DNA of 12,014 bases from Phoronis ovalis (Eukaryota > Phoronida > Phoronidae): contig JAOXYB010048369.1 of the NCBI GenBank assembly GCA_028565635.1, positions 1 through 12,014 of the forward strand, read 5' to 3'. A model generated the notes under the pieces. That model saw only the letters and a program-made list of their open reading frames with translations. It was not told where the DNA came from and ran no database searches. Made by a program: the position numbers and the translations under genes. This document shows positions 1-8,121 of this stretch, in pieces (position 1 is the first letter of the stretch; each line of letters opens with the position of its first letter).

Positions 1-200
1 TAAACAATATCGAAAATCGTCACGTAAAAGACGATACCAATGCTGGGTATCCTATAGATAGGATAAACAGCAAAAATCATAGTCTGTAAAACGGAAATAT
101 ATATTCTTTGTCATATGAAATCTTAGATAGTGTGCCAGCATTTCAGAATTTGTACTGTATATCATTTAACTACTTCAAACAAGGATATGTACAACTGTAC
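1..200 (-). other. RARS1 intron 3, partial
   Basis: Starts with donor GTACAGTT (200 downward) and runs off the window. The next expected exon, continuing the add-on domain toward the catalytic core, is not in these 200 bases. They are AT-rich with stops in every frame. Confidence 0.85.
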
Positions 201-389
201 CTGAACTAAGTTCATAGCACTGTTACACTGATAATCTCCAAACTTTAAGTTCGTGCTCGGCGTCACAAAGATTGGAGGGTCAGGCAGATCTGGATAAGCT
301 GATTTAATTGCAGAACCAAAAATATCAAGTAGTACTGCATTAACACTTGTCATATGCTGACCTGATTTTAATTCCTCTTCAGCAACACT
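201..389 (-). CDS. RARS1: RARS1 coding exon 3: arginyl-tRNA synthetase N-terminal add-on domain
   Basis: This exon encodes 63 residues of cytosolic arginyl-tRNA synthetase, which charges tRNA-Arg with arginine. It begins after an acceptor reading TTATGTTTCAG and ends CAG before donor GTACAG at 200-199, so both borders are phase 0. The translation contains DIFGSAIKSAYPDLPDPP and KFGDYQCNSAMNLVQ. These align without gaps to the start of the ArgRS N-terminal (Add1, tRNA D-loop recognising) domain of animal RARS1, where human reads FGHAIKAAYPDLENPP and KFGDYQCNSAM. The catalytic HIGH/KMSK-type core lies in later exons outside the window. An internal methionine (codon 353-351) aligns with human Met73, the start of the short free ArgRS form. 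Reading continuously from 398 gives a spurious MFQ start that is really intron sequence. The identification is close to certain. Confidence 0.96.
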
Positions 390-529
390 CTGAAACATAA
401 GAAAACACAGATAAACAAACTAGAAATTTTTAAAAATAAAAAAGTAGATATTGGTCATCTAGTGTGATCCACAAATAAATTTGACAGTTCAAACATGTAT
501 TATCTCAAACTAGAGTTACTATAATATAC
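390..529 (-). other. RARS1 intron 2
   Basis: A 140-bp intron between donor GTATAT (529 downward) and acceptor CTTATGTTTCAG (ending at 390). It is AT-rich, has stops in all frames and shows no other feature. The phase-0 junction fuses Arg66 to Ser67. Confidence 0.9.
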
Positions 530-679
530 CCTTTGAAGATGAGTTAGCTGGTACTTCAATTTTGCATTTTCAGTTCGTAGCTTTTCTAAAGCAGGAGTTA
601 TTTGTTCTCCATTCCCAGGTAAAGCATCTGGATTTTTCAAAAGCTTGATTTCTTCTTCCATGGCCAGTATTTCCACTTC
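530..679 (-). CDS. RARS1: RARS1 coding exon 2: leucine-zipper helix of arginyl-tRNA synthetase
   Basis: This exon has 50 codons, phase 0 at both ends. The acceptor is TTGCTTTACAG before 679 and the donor is AGG/GTATAT after 530. It starts EVEILAMEEEIKLLKN and ends LEKLRTENAKLKYQLTHLQR. The segment is rich in Glu, Lys and Leu with heptad-spaced leucines. It matches the leucine-zipper extension of animal RARS1 (human EENLKLKYRLNILRK), which in vertebrates docks ArgRS onto AIMP1 in the multi-tRNA-synthetase complex. A less conserved KNPDALPGNG linker separates the two helical stretches, as in human. It reads straight into exon 3 (LQR/SVAEEE). The stretch has no in-frame stop and the homology spans the whole exon, so I treat it as intact. 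Confidence 0.93.
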
Positions 680-938
680 CTGTAAAGCAACAGAATATAA
701 AATTTCAGTTACACAACTGTAAAACTAAGCAAATTGAACTAGTTTTTAAAAAGTGCTAATATAAACTAAGACATACTTTGACTCGATAGTTTTCTATACT
801 ATAACTTCTCAAGTTTGATCTAGCTGGCCAATAAGAATTGCACTCATCCACTAAAAGTTCAAAGAGAGGCACTTAATGCAACCTTGTATTACCCTGGAGG
901 GCACTCTCATTCATAATGACTGCATATATGTGCCGATG

Positions 939-950
939 CCCCCCCCCCCC
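939..950. repeat. Homopolymer of 12 C
   Basis: A run of twelve cytosines follows TGCCGATG in otherwise AT-rich intron sequence. Its length is prone to polymerase slippage and sequencing error. Confidence 0.95.
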
Positions 951-980
951 TTTCAGTCTCCATTTTACAACGGAATATTT

Positions 981-1060
981 TTTTATATTATTTGACAATT
1001 TTTACCATACCGGGTGGTTTTTGCAAATATCTTTTTTACCATTTTCAATAAATAATTACC
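981..1060. repeat. Diverged copy of the ACCATGGG/AAGCAATTTTTACCATG repeat
   Basis: The stretch contains ATTATTTGACA, then ACCATACCGGGTGGTTTTTGC, AAATATC and TTTTTTACCAT. The same order of words is found in the reverse complement of about 2377-2431 (ATTATTTGACATGGGATATG, then GTTTTCACAAATAAG, then CTACCATGG). The similarity is loose and seen by eye only. Confidence 0.5.
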
Positions 1061-1211
1061 AATGGTGTATTTTTTAATTTTTTTTCTATTTATATCATCT
1101 CATCAATCATAAACTCCAGAAAAACAGTTACTTTACATTGAAGTTACTTTAAGAATGACCTTGGGTCACAGCAAGCATTTTTTGCTACAGGGTGTGCTTT
1201 TAGAGAATTTT

Positions 1212-1261
1212 CTCACCGTGGGATATATTTTTGGAAAGCAATTTTTAGCATGGGTTAAAGG
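1212..1261 (+). repeat. Dispersed repeat, copy facing 2342-2391
   Basis: This stretch (CTCACCGTGGGATATATTTT ... GGAAAGCAATTTTTAGCATG ... GGTTAAAGG) matches the reverse complement of 2342-2391 with about seven mismatches and one indel. The family name and full consensus are unknown to me. Confidence 0.85.
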
Positions 1262-1824
1262 TTTTTTAACTGTGGCCTCACACCCCACAACAAGTTTTTT
1301 GTATTCCCCTCAACAACCTCTAGCAGTGTGTGCACACTTTAACACCCAAGTTAACACATGATGTTGTATAAGTTATGTGTGATGACTCGTAGCTTTGCAC
1401 CACCTCTTCTACTCTTACTTCGTTTTTTGAGTTGGGCATATGGAAATAGTCTGGCTTGTTTACATCATCTTCTTTGATTATACAATATTACACTATACAT
1501 GGCCTTTTCCAAAAGCAGTGATAATGTAAGAAAAAGTGTAGACTATTTAAACTACACTTATAATCAGTAGGACTCAAGTATAAAATAGTACTAACATGTG
1601 CAGTGATACACGTGCAAGTACACACAGTTCCTCTTAGTTATAATAGTCCCAAATGTTACCAATACTAGAGAGCTAAAGATTCTTACATACAAGCCCGTGT
1701 AATAAGTGAAGTGTGTGCATCTGCCACAAGTGTTTGAGTGCAAAGTAAAAGAAAACCACTTGCTTTTTTTTACAAATACGGACAACTGTTGTGCTATCTT
1801 TACTTTTCACCCCTTACGAAAAAA

Positions 1825-1983
1825 TTCTATAGAATTCTATAAGAAAACTCTATAGAATACTATTAAAAAATCATAAGTTTGAATTGTAATAAAAAAACAT
1901 TTAAAAAATGCCAATCCTACTATTCTATAGAATTCTATCGCGTGCTCTATAAAGCTTTTTATATAGAACTCTCTATAGAGTTC
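1825..1983. repeat. Cluster of TTCTATAGAATTCTATA palindromes
   Basis: Within 160 bp there are several short perfect palindromes sharing one word. TATAGAATTCTATA is at 1828-1841 and TATAGAATTCTAT at 1926-1938. CTCTATAGAATA lies at about 1848-1859. CTCTATAGAG at 1971-1980 sits inside GAACTC...GAGTTC (1966-1983). This density is not expected by chance even in AT-rich DNA. It may be a decayed palindromic MITE or satellite fragment. Confidence 0.75.
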
Positions 1984-2341
1984 TTCCAGGGTTTTCTGTA
2001 ACTACACTCCTGCAAATTGATGCTCCTAATGCACCTTTACAAAATCTTTCTGAAATAGCGTCTCTTGGACAATGTTTCACCATAAAAAGGTAACGACATG
2101 CAAAGTTGCTTATAATTCTTCTTTAAAATATTCTGGCCCTTGAAACAACTGTTGCCGTGGGCTTATAAAGTTAATGTAAAGTTATCAGTGTGTGATATCA
2201 ATTAAACTTGTGATGAGCTCAGCGCTTTTAATAGTTTTATATCACCTGAACATTTAGCACTTGCAGGTAGAAATTAAGCTTTAATCTCCGGGAGTACTTG
2301 ATAAAAAAATTGGTAGGGGTGCGATGCCCCAGGTAAAAAAA

Positions 2342-2391
2342 CCCTTAACTCATGGTAAAAATTGCTTTCAAAAAATATACCCATGGTAGAA
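2342..2391 (-). repeat. Dispersed repeat, inverted partner of 1212-1261
   Basis: On the minus strand it reads CTACCATGGGTATATTTTTT then GAAAGCAATTTTTACCATGA then GTTAAGGG, which matches 1212-1261. Further similarity continues past 2391 to about 2431, matching 981-1030. The two regions could therefore be decayed copies of a longer repeat in opposite orientations about 1.1 kb apart. Confidence 0.85.
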
Positions 2392-2439
2392 ACTTATTTG
2401 TGAAAACCATATCCCATGTCAAATAATTAAGCCCTGGAA

Positions 2440-4078
2440 ATTACACTCGTACTAAAATACATTTCCAGTTGACAACGGTATTGTAAAAAAATTAGAATTG
2501 TATTTACCATTGCATCTTTGTCAGCTATTTTCGCTTAAACAAGGCTTTCCAATAACTTTGTAAAATCACATTTTGTCCTATTTGTTACTCGTTATATTAC
2601 TAATTTCCAATAGGCATGACCGCCTTGGACAGTTGCTTTCTAAAATACGTACACTCAAAAGTTACCAATGGGGCTTTATTATTATCGAAATAACTTTTTT
2701 CTAAATTTAAAAACCACAAAACATCAGCACTAGGACTTACAATCAGATCAATATGGTAAATAAAAGCTAATAAATCAATGTTATGTCTGTAATTACTGTA
2801 AAATGATTCTATACTGCACGACTCATACAGGACATTTCTTGTCTTTGTACAAAATCTAATCCTTAGGGCACCCTTGTGTTTAGACTCATTTAACAAAGAA
2901 TACGGGGGAGAGCAGTCATTTTCAAATATGCTGTGCACTCCAAGTCTTTCAAGAAGTCATCCTCCCCCTAAGAGAAATCTAATAGTAGAGCATTTCTCAC
3001 GTTCAATTTAAATCAGTAATCTTGGTATCATGACCTCGTCAAATATTTTGAACTATCAAGGGGGCAGGTTGACAATAGTTTGAGCTAGATGAATTTAATG
3101 CACCTTATTAAAAATGTAGTAAAAAGCCAGTTTTCCAGCAAAAATGATATATTTGATACAATTTTAGAATAATTTGCATAAATAACTAATATCTGATGCA
3201 GTATACAAAAATATATCAAAAAAAAAAAGTTTGAAGATTTTTTAATCATCAGTAATTTTAAATCAAGTTTGCCTCGATAGAAATCTATTTTTTCAAAATA
3301 TGGTACTTACTGAGGCGGTGGTGTATTTCAATTTTGTTTTTTATTATCACATTTTATTTTTGAAACCATTCAGAAGGAATTAATCTGGCATATATTATAA
3401 TTATCATAAGATATTTTTTTTATTTCACTTACCTTTATATTTTATTAGATCATATTTTCCCCCATTGATTAGTGATAAATGTGTTTCTACAGCACCCAAA
3501 GTAAAAAAAATCTGTTGCATAAAAGATTGTAACAGATTGTTGTGAACTTGATCTCAGTCATTTTGATGTTCATTAGCTAATCACTGCTTTTTGGACTATT
3601 CGCATTACCTCAACAGTAGATAACAGTAGCATCCATATAAAAACAATCATGTTGAGAATGAATTTCAGAACTATAGGTTACATTATGTAACTAAAAAGAT
3701 TAGAGAAATCTACGTTAACTTTTATATTACAGGTGGGTGATCGAAGGTTGTAACACACTCATGGTAACCCATGCAAAAAGACAGAAAGTAGCCATGATTA
3801 CTTTTTCAATACTTGATACTTTTACCAATTGTTAATAGTACATGTACATGAGAAGCAACTTGTTGTACCCTGTTGTATAAGACTGGACTAAGTCCCTTTT
3901 GGGTAAAATTTAAACTTTCGTTTTTAAAAGGTATTAAATGATCATTATTTTTAGCCAGTATCAAAATTAATTTTTTACTTTGTTGTAATGAGTTTCTTGG
4001 AATGTAGAAAAAATTAACAAGTAAAATTAAAGTTATAACTTATTCAAAATCAGAATATTATATAGGGATCGCAATTCA
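2440..4078. other. Intronic stretch without recognisable genes
   Basis: About 1.6 kb of AT-rich sequence with no protein similarity that I recognise. The longest open stretch is a minus-strand frame of 112 codons at 2938-2600. It starts with Met but has no familiar motif, and I do not call it a gene. Confidence 0.6.
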
Positions 4079-4139
4079 CAGTACCAGTATTTATAAACTT
4101 AATTTAGTACGGCCAGAGTACAGCCGGAGTTCGGACAGC
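4079..4139 (+). repeat. Left terminal inverted repeat of the Tc1 element
   Basis: It begins CAGTACCAGTATTTATAAAC and later contains CAGAGTACAGCC and GAG..CGG..AGC. It aligns over about 60 bp to the reverse complement of 5554-5611, with one 3-bp gap and scattered mismatches. Confidence 0.9.
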
Positions 4140-4475
4140 GAGAATGATTGCAATTTTTGGATAAAGCTTAATCCTCTTATTTCGATCTTGTTCACGAAAA
4201 AAATCGACTATAATCATAACATTTCAGCCAGCCAGCAGCATATGTATACAAACAACAGCTCGATATTATGACATATGACTAGAGATGTGATAAATAGTTA
4301 CGTTTTACAAATTTTTGCTGTACAAATGGTTACTTATTTTGAATTTTGCATTATTCACAGCTAATTTGAATGCATTTTCTCACCTCTGTTTTTTACATAA
4401 GAGTAGTGTACAAACTTTTTTCAACTTCGTATAATAATGTAAACAGAGATAACCATTTGTAATGAATATATTTCA

Positions 4476-4613
4476 AGTACAAAGTACTGTCAAACAATAA
4501 GAGAGCCAAACAAAGAGAAAAGACTGCAATGGGCTATCAACGTACAGAATAGTGGCGATAATGTTGACGATATAATTTTTAGCGGCAAATCATCAATATG
4601 GCTCGAAAAGTAG
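4476..4613 (+). pseudogene. Tc1 transposase remnant, block 1 (first catalytic Asp region)
   Basis: The frame reads REPNKEKRLQWAIN, then NSGDNVDDIIFSGKSSIWLE, then K and a TAG stop at 4611-4613. In Tc1-type transposases this place reads like RLxWAxx...F.DVIFSDESSIWLE. The first Asp of the DDE triad falls in FSDE. Here the codon at 4584-4586 is GGC (Gly) and the next is AAA (Lys), so the first metal-binding residue is lost. Upstream the frame stays open to about 4476 (TKYCQTI), but no DNA-binding helix-turn-helix domain could be recognised. Confidence 0.85.
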
Positions 4614-4956
4614 TCAATGTGGTGTTCTCCACAAGGATTGATAATTTTCTTTTTTTTTCTTAAAATAAGTTTACTAGACTAATGTAACTAAGAAGACTTA
4701 GAGGATTATCTAAATGCACCGAAATGTGAAATTGGATTATGAATAGCATGACAGACATACATGAAAGAAATCTCTGGGTGCTTATCCTCTGGGTTTATTG
4801 CTTTCAGTAATTTGTCTCAGGAATAAACAACTTTTAAAATCATATATTTTACTCTGATGTTTATTTTTTTTCACTTCAATATACAACACTCGGTTATGCA
4901 AGTTGCTTAAGACAAATACTTTTTGAAATGTGTGTTTTATATCTAATTTCTTTTCA

Positions 4957-5141
4957 AGAACTCCAGCAAAACCAAAGCAGCCAACAAAGCTGCATGTGTT
5001 GGCAGTCAATAGCCGTAAAGGGGCAACAGGTCTTGTTATATCTGAAGGTATAATGGACCGGTTCCTACCAGTACAGGGAGATTTTCGAGAGATGCACTGG
5101 AATCTTTCATTCACAAGAATATCCCAAATTGCACCGTCTTT
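4957..5141 (+). pseudogene. Tc1 transposase remnant, block 2 (middle of DDE domain)
   Basis: One frame (4957-5076) gives RTPAKPKQPTKLHV, then SRKGATGLVISEGIMDRF. This corresponds to the conserved PKPKHPxKVHVWAGISxRGAT..VIFxGIMD region of Tc1-type transposases. Around 5077-5090 the frame breaks. From 5091 a different frame carries DALESFIHKNIPNCTVF, matching the PFI...PNxHRF stretch that normally precedes QDNDPKH. The block starts right after a pyrimidine tract ending in AG (TTTCTTTTCAAG). Confidence 0.85.
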
Positions 5142-5391
5142 TTATATATTATTAAGCAAAACGTAGATCCGGTAATTTTCATTTTGTTGCTTCATAATAG
5201 CATTTATACTCGTAATATTTATTGACTTCAGTTAACCTCCATAATGTATTAAATTGCATTGCTGTGGCTTTTGTAAAGTTATTAACTCAATTAAGTCAAT
5301 TAGTGTTTACAGCAAAGGTACCAAATACTATGATTACCATATGAACACCTTATGTACATATATAGTATTGTCATTTTTTCCACACTTGGCA

Positions 5392-5551
5392 TTTCAGGAC
5401 AACGACCCAAAACATACTAGTCGGTACTTGCAAGATTATTATAAACAGGTTGGTATAAACTGGTGGAAGAAACTTGCAGTACTAGTAATGAGAATTACAC
5501 GAAAACATATGGGCTGAATTGAAATATCATATCAGACGTCACATTCAAAAT
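5392..5551 (+). pseudogene. Tc1 transposase remnant, block 3 (second Asp and Glu)
   Basis: The frame reads FQDNDPKHTSRYLQDYY then KQVGINWWKK, the signature of the second catalytic Asp (codon 5398-5400). A shifted frame then gives ENIWAELKYHIRRH from 5501, which carries the catalytic Glu (5501-5503). The two codons are 103 bp apart. Restoring a net 2-base loss gives 105 bp, that is 34 residues between them, the DD34E spacing of Tc1 transposases. The usual TPAESPDLNP stretch between them is degraded. The open reading frame as it stands ends in unrelated residues after the frameshift. Confidence 0.9.
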
Positions 5552-5553
5552 AT

Positions 5554-5611
5554 GCTGGCCGTTCTCTGGCTGTACTCTGTATAGACGTTAAGCTTATAAA
5601 TATTGGTACTG
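5554..5611 (-). repeat. Right terminal inverted repeat of the Tc1 element
   Basis: On the minus strand it begins CAGTACCAATATTTATAAGC and later contains CAGAGTACAGCC, GAG and CGGCCAGC. It is followed outward by TA, the expected Tc1/mariner target dinucleotide. Confidence 0.9.
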
Positions 5612-5701
5612 TACTTGTACATAAGCAAAATCATCACAGTAGGATTAATACAATATTTGGTAATGACACCTTGTGACTGGAGTCATGAGCAAGTTATCAA
5701 C

Positions 5702-5787
5702 TTATTTCGTGGGCTAACAATAGATTTAGTCTTGAACAATAGGTTTATTTTGTGGGCTAACAATAGATTTAGACTTGAACAATAGGT
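5702..5787. repeat. Tandem duplication, 43-bp unit x 2
   Basis: The unit contains GTGGGCTAACAATAGATTTA and CTTGAACAATAGG. It is repeated head-to-tail (5702-5744 and 5745-5787) with two substitutions. It lies about 90 bp outside the right end of the Tc1 element. Confidence 0.95.
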
Positions 5788-6059
5788 TTAAGAATGATCA
5801 ACACTATTAATCAATATTGTTAACCCTGTTATCACAGATTGCTAAAATTAGATAATAATAGAATCACTAAGCAAATATTCCAAAAGCTTAAAAGTTTTCA
5901 ATAAGTACAACTGTTTCCCTGGAACTGGTACCCACATGTTTGGACTTACTCAAACAGGTCAACAATTAATGAAGATATTTTTAGCAATGAAGAAAATATA
6001 GAGCGGAACTTTATAATGGCTAGTTTACAAGACTTGAGTAGCAATATAGTATATTTTGT

Positions 6060-7510
6060 CTCTCTGGAAAGTGGCGCAGCATGATGTGTCCTCTCAGGAA
6101 CAAATATGGCCAATATATATAGTCAGCCACATTGAAAGTATTCCAGGTCAAAATTAAATCTGACCTGTACTTTGACCTGCACTTACTTTGCAGTAAATAT
6201 GAAGTCATCAGATAAATACTGAAGCTGTTATTGCGATACATAACTGCGAGAACAAAGATGGCTTCCAGCCAGCCATCTTGGAAATGATCCAGGTTGACCT
6301 GTATTTACCCTGTACCAAATATGCTGCTGATCGGATAAAAGTGAAGCAGTTATTTTGAGACAAAGAAAGTGTTACCTACAACAAAAATGTGAGATTTGTA
6401 TCGGCATTTCGCCTACTGCTCAAGGTCATCTTAAAATGTCACCTAGATGAATATGCACATCAACCTATGGTCTTCGTATATCCACCTTTGAATCATCCAG
6501 GCAACGCTTCGTCTTTCTCAAAAATGAGCACAACTAACATGCCCCTCTCAGGAATAAACATGGCCACCAGTCGGCCATATTGGAAGTGATCAAGGTCACA
6601 AGTATTTTGACCAGTATTTACGCTGTACTGAATATGAAGCTGATCGAATAAAAACTATAGCAGTTATTGCGTGAAGTAGTATAACGCACAACAAAACATG
6701 TCACAAGATTCGTGTCAGCATTTTTAAGGTCATTTTAAAATGTCACCTAGCCTAATATGCCCACCAAACTATGGCTTTCATGAATTCACCTTCGAATCGT
6801 CCAGTCAATGCTTCATCTTTCTTACAATGGGCGCAGCGTGACATGCCCTATAGGGAACAAACATAGCTGCCAGTTGGCCATCTTGGAAGTGATCAAGGTC
6901 AAAATTATAACCCACCTGTACTGAATATGATAAAAACTGAAGCTGTTATTGTAACCTAACATCTCGAAAACAAACATGGCCACCAGTCGGCCATCTTGGA
7001 AGTGATCCAAGTCAAAATTACAGATGACCTGTATGTACCTTGTGCCAAATATAAAGCTGACCAGAGAAAAACTGTTATTGTGAGACAAAGGTGTTTCGTA
7101 CAACCAAAAATGTCAAAGATTCATATTGGCTTTTGACCTATTTCTTAAGATCATTTTTAAATATCACCTAGCCTAAATCTCCTACCAACCTATGGTCTTC
7201 ACGAATCCAACTTCAAATCATCCAGTCAACGCTTTGTATTACCCGAAATGGGTGCAATGTGACAAATATGGCCACCAGTCAGCCACTTTGGAAGTTATCA
7301 AGGTCAAAATTATACTTGTCCTGTACTTGAACCTTTACTTGCCCTTTACAGAATATAAAACCGATCGGATAAAAAATGAAGCTGTTGTTATGATGTAACA
7401 TCTCGAGAACACAAATGGTTATCAGTTGGCCATCTTGAAAGTGATCCAAGTCAAAATTACAGACAACCTGCACTTTGACCTACCAAATATAAATCTGATT
7501 GGTTAAAAAC
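6060..7510. repeat. Higher-order tandem array of GGCCATCTTGGAAGTGATC modules
   Basis: Seven diverged copies of a core like ATGGCCACCAGTCGGCCATC followed by TTGGAAGTGATC begin near 6105, 6258, 6560, 6863, 6976, 7268 and 7415. Spacings are 153, 302, 303, 113, 292 and 147 bp. Short units (A: header GCGCAGCRTGACATGCCCTC, body GACCTGTACT, tail GAAGCTGTTATTG...CTCGAGAAC) alternate with long ones (B: tail with GTTTCGTACAAC...AAATGTCACCTAGCCTAA...CTATGGTCTTCA...CATCCAGTCAACGCTT). The array is therefore a dimeric repeat of about 450 bp. The third copy has an A head joined to a B tail, so one junction was deleted. Open frames within it are by-products of the repeat. Confidence 0.9.
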
Positions 7511-7529
7511 CAGATATGCAAGAATGTAT

Positions 7530-8040
7530 GTCATAGTGGTTGACTCTATCGAAGGCCTTGGAGGCATCCAAAAGTAGAACAAATACAGGAGTTGTGTGTG
7601 ATTTATAGAAACTCAATAACTCTTTAAGCAAAAACATAGCCATAGCAGTGGAGTGTTTTTTCTATGAAGCCAAATTGGAAATCAATACTCTTTAAATACA
7701 TTTCGCATAGACTTAATATTAAAACTTCAAAGCTTTAGATGTCATAGTGGCAATAGCTATAGGTCTATAGTTGTCCTTATCAGTCACTAAACCATTTTTA
7801 TCTTTTATAACCGGCACAATCGTAGATTTAATCATATACTCAGGTATAAAACCGTGATAAAGCATGCAGGAGAATAAAAGGGATAATAAGACAGCAAGAC
7901 TAGGACTACTATATTTAAGGTGTTCAGCAGATGAGCAGATATAAAATGATGACCAGAAGACTTGCCACCTTGCAATTCAGATAATATTACATTCTAATCT
8001 AATACTTCATTAACAGTAACATTCATCTATGGATAGCCCT
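7530..8040 (-). mobile_element. Fragment of a non-LTR retrotransposon (LINE) reverse transcriptase
   Basis: The minus strand encodes, with frameshifts and stops, an ordered series of RT landmarks. From 8040 downward these are a GGKSSG-type stretch, AEHLKYSSPSLAVLLSLLFS, ...STIVPVIKDKNG, DKDNYRPIAIATMTSKAL (RT motifs 1-2), then DFQFGF, a frame change and KKHST. The last is VFVLLDASKAFDRVNH, which holds the motif A Asp. This is the pattern of jockey/CR1-like LINE ORF2 proteins. Similarity stops at NH (about 7536), so the YADD box and the 3' end are missing, and no endonuclease domain was recognised upstream. It is a dead copy in the same orientation as RARS1. Confidence 0.88.
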
Positions 8041-8121
8041 AGTCCTAGAACTACAATTTGTCCAATTCCCAGTATTATAAATATCTTGATCACGGGCTCT
8101 CTTCTACTTTTGTCTTAGTTT

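Larger units (their letters stand above)
4079..5611 (+). mobile_element. Tc1/mariner (DD34E) transposon, complete ends, inactive
   Basis: The element is about 1.53 kb and bounded by terminal inverted repeats that both start CAGTACC. The right end abuts TA (5612-5613). The left flank reads CA (4077-4078), which is consistent with a TA target duplication that has mutated once. Inside, on the plus strand, are three separated blocks of Tc1-type transposase: a first-Asp block, a middle block, and a QDNDPKHTS block followed by ENIWAELKYHIRRH. The length and the TA target fit Tc1 elements. Stops, frameshifts, a lost catalytic Asp and no recognisable N-terminal helix-turn-helix show that it is dead. 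It lies within RARS1 intron 1, antisense to that gene. Confidence 0.9.

Noticed and set aside
162-398. Reading 398-162 (minus) as one continuous small gene beginning MFQ
   Set aside because: The MFQ start is the end of the acceptor (TTATGTTTCAG), and after LVQ the frame runs through donor GTACAG. Only 389-201 is exon.
1155-1361. Plus-strand 68-codon frame
   Set aside because: It lies over the dispersed repeat at 1212-1261, has no motif and is best explained as chance.
4140-4475. Search for the helix-turn-helix N-terminus of the Tc1 transposase
   Set aside because: No recognisable N-terminal motif in any plus frame. The stretch is either deleted or decayed beyond reading, so no feature was called.
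4782-5114. Minus-strand 110-codon frame inside the Tc1 element
   Set aside because: It is the antisense shadow of transposase block 2, which has clear homology on the plus strand.
6020-7473. Several open frames in both directions across the tandem array
   Set aside because: The similar peptides (such as LDHFQDGRL) recur because the DNA unit recurs. They carry stops between copies and show no protein family.
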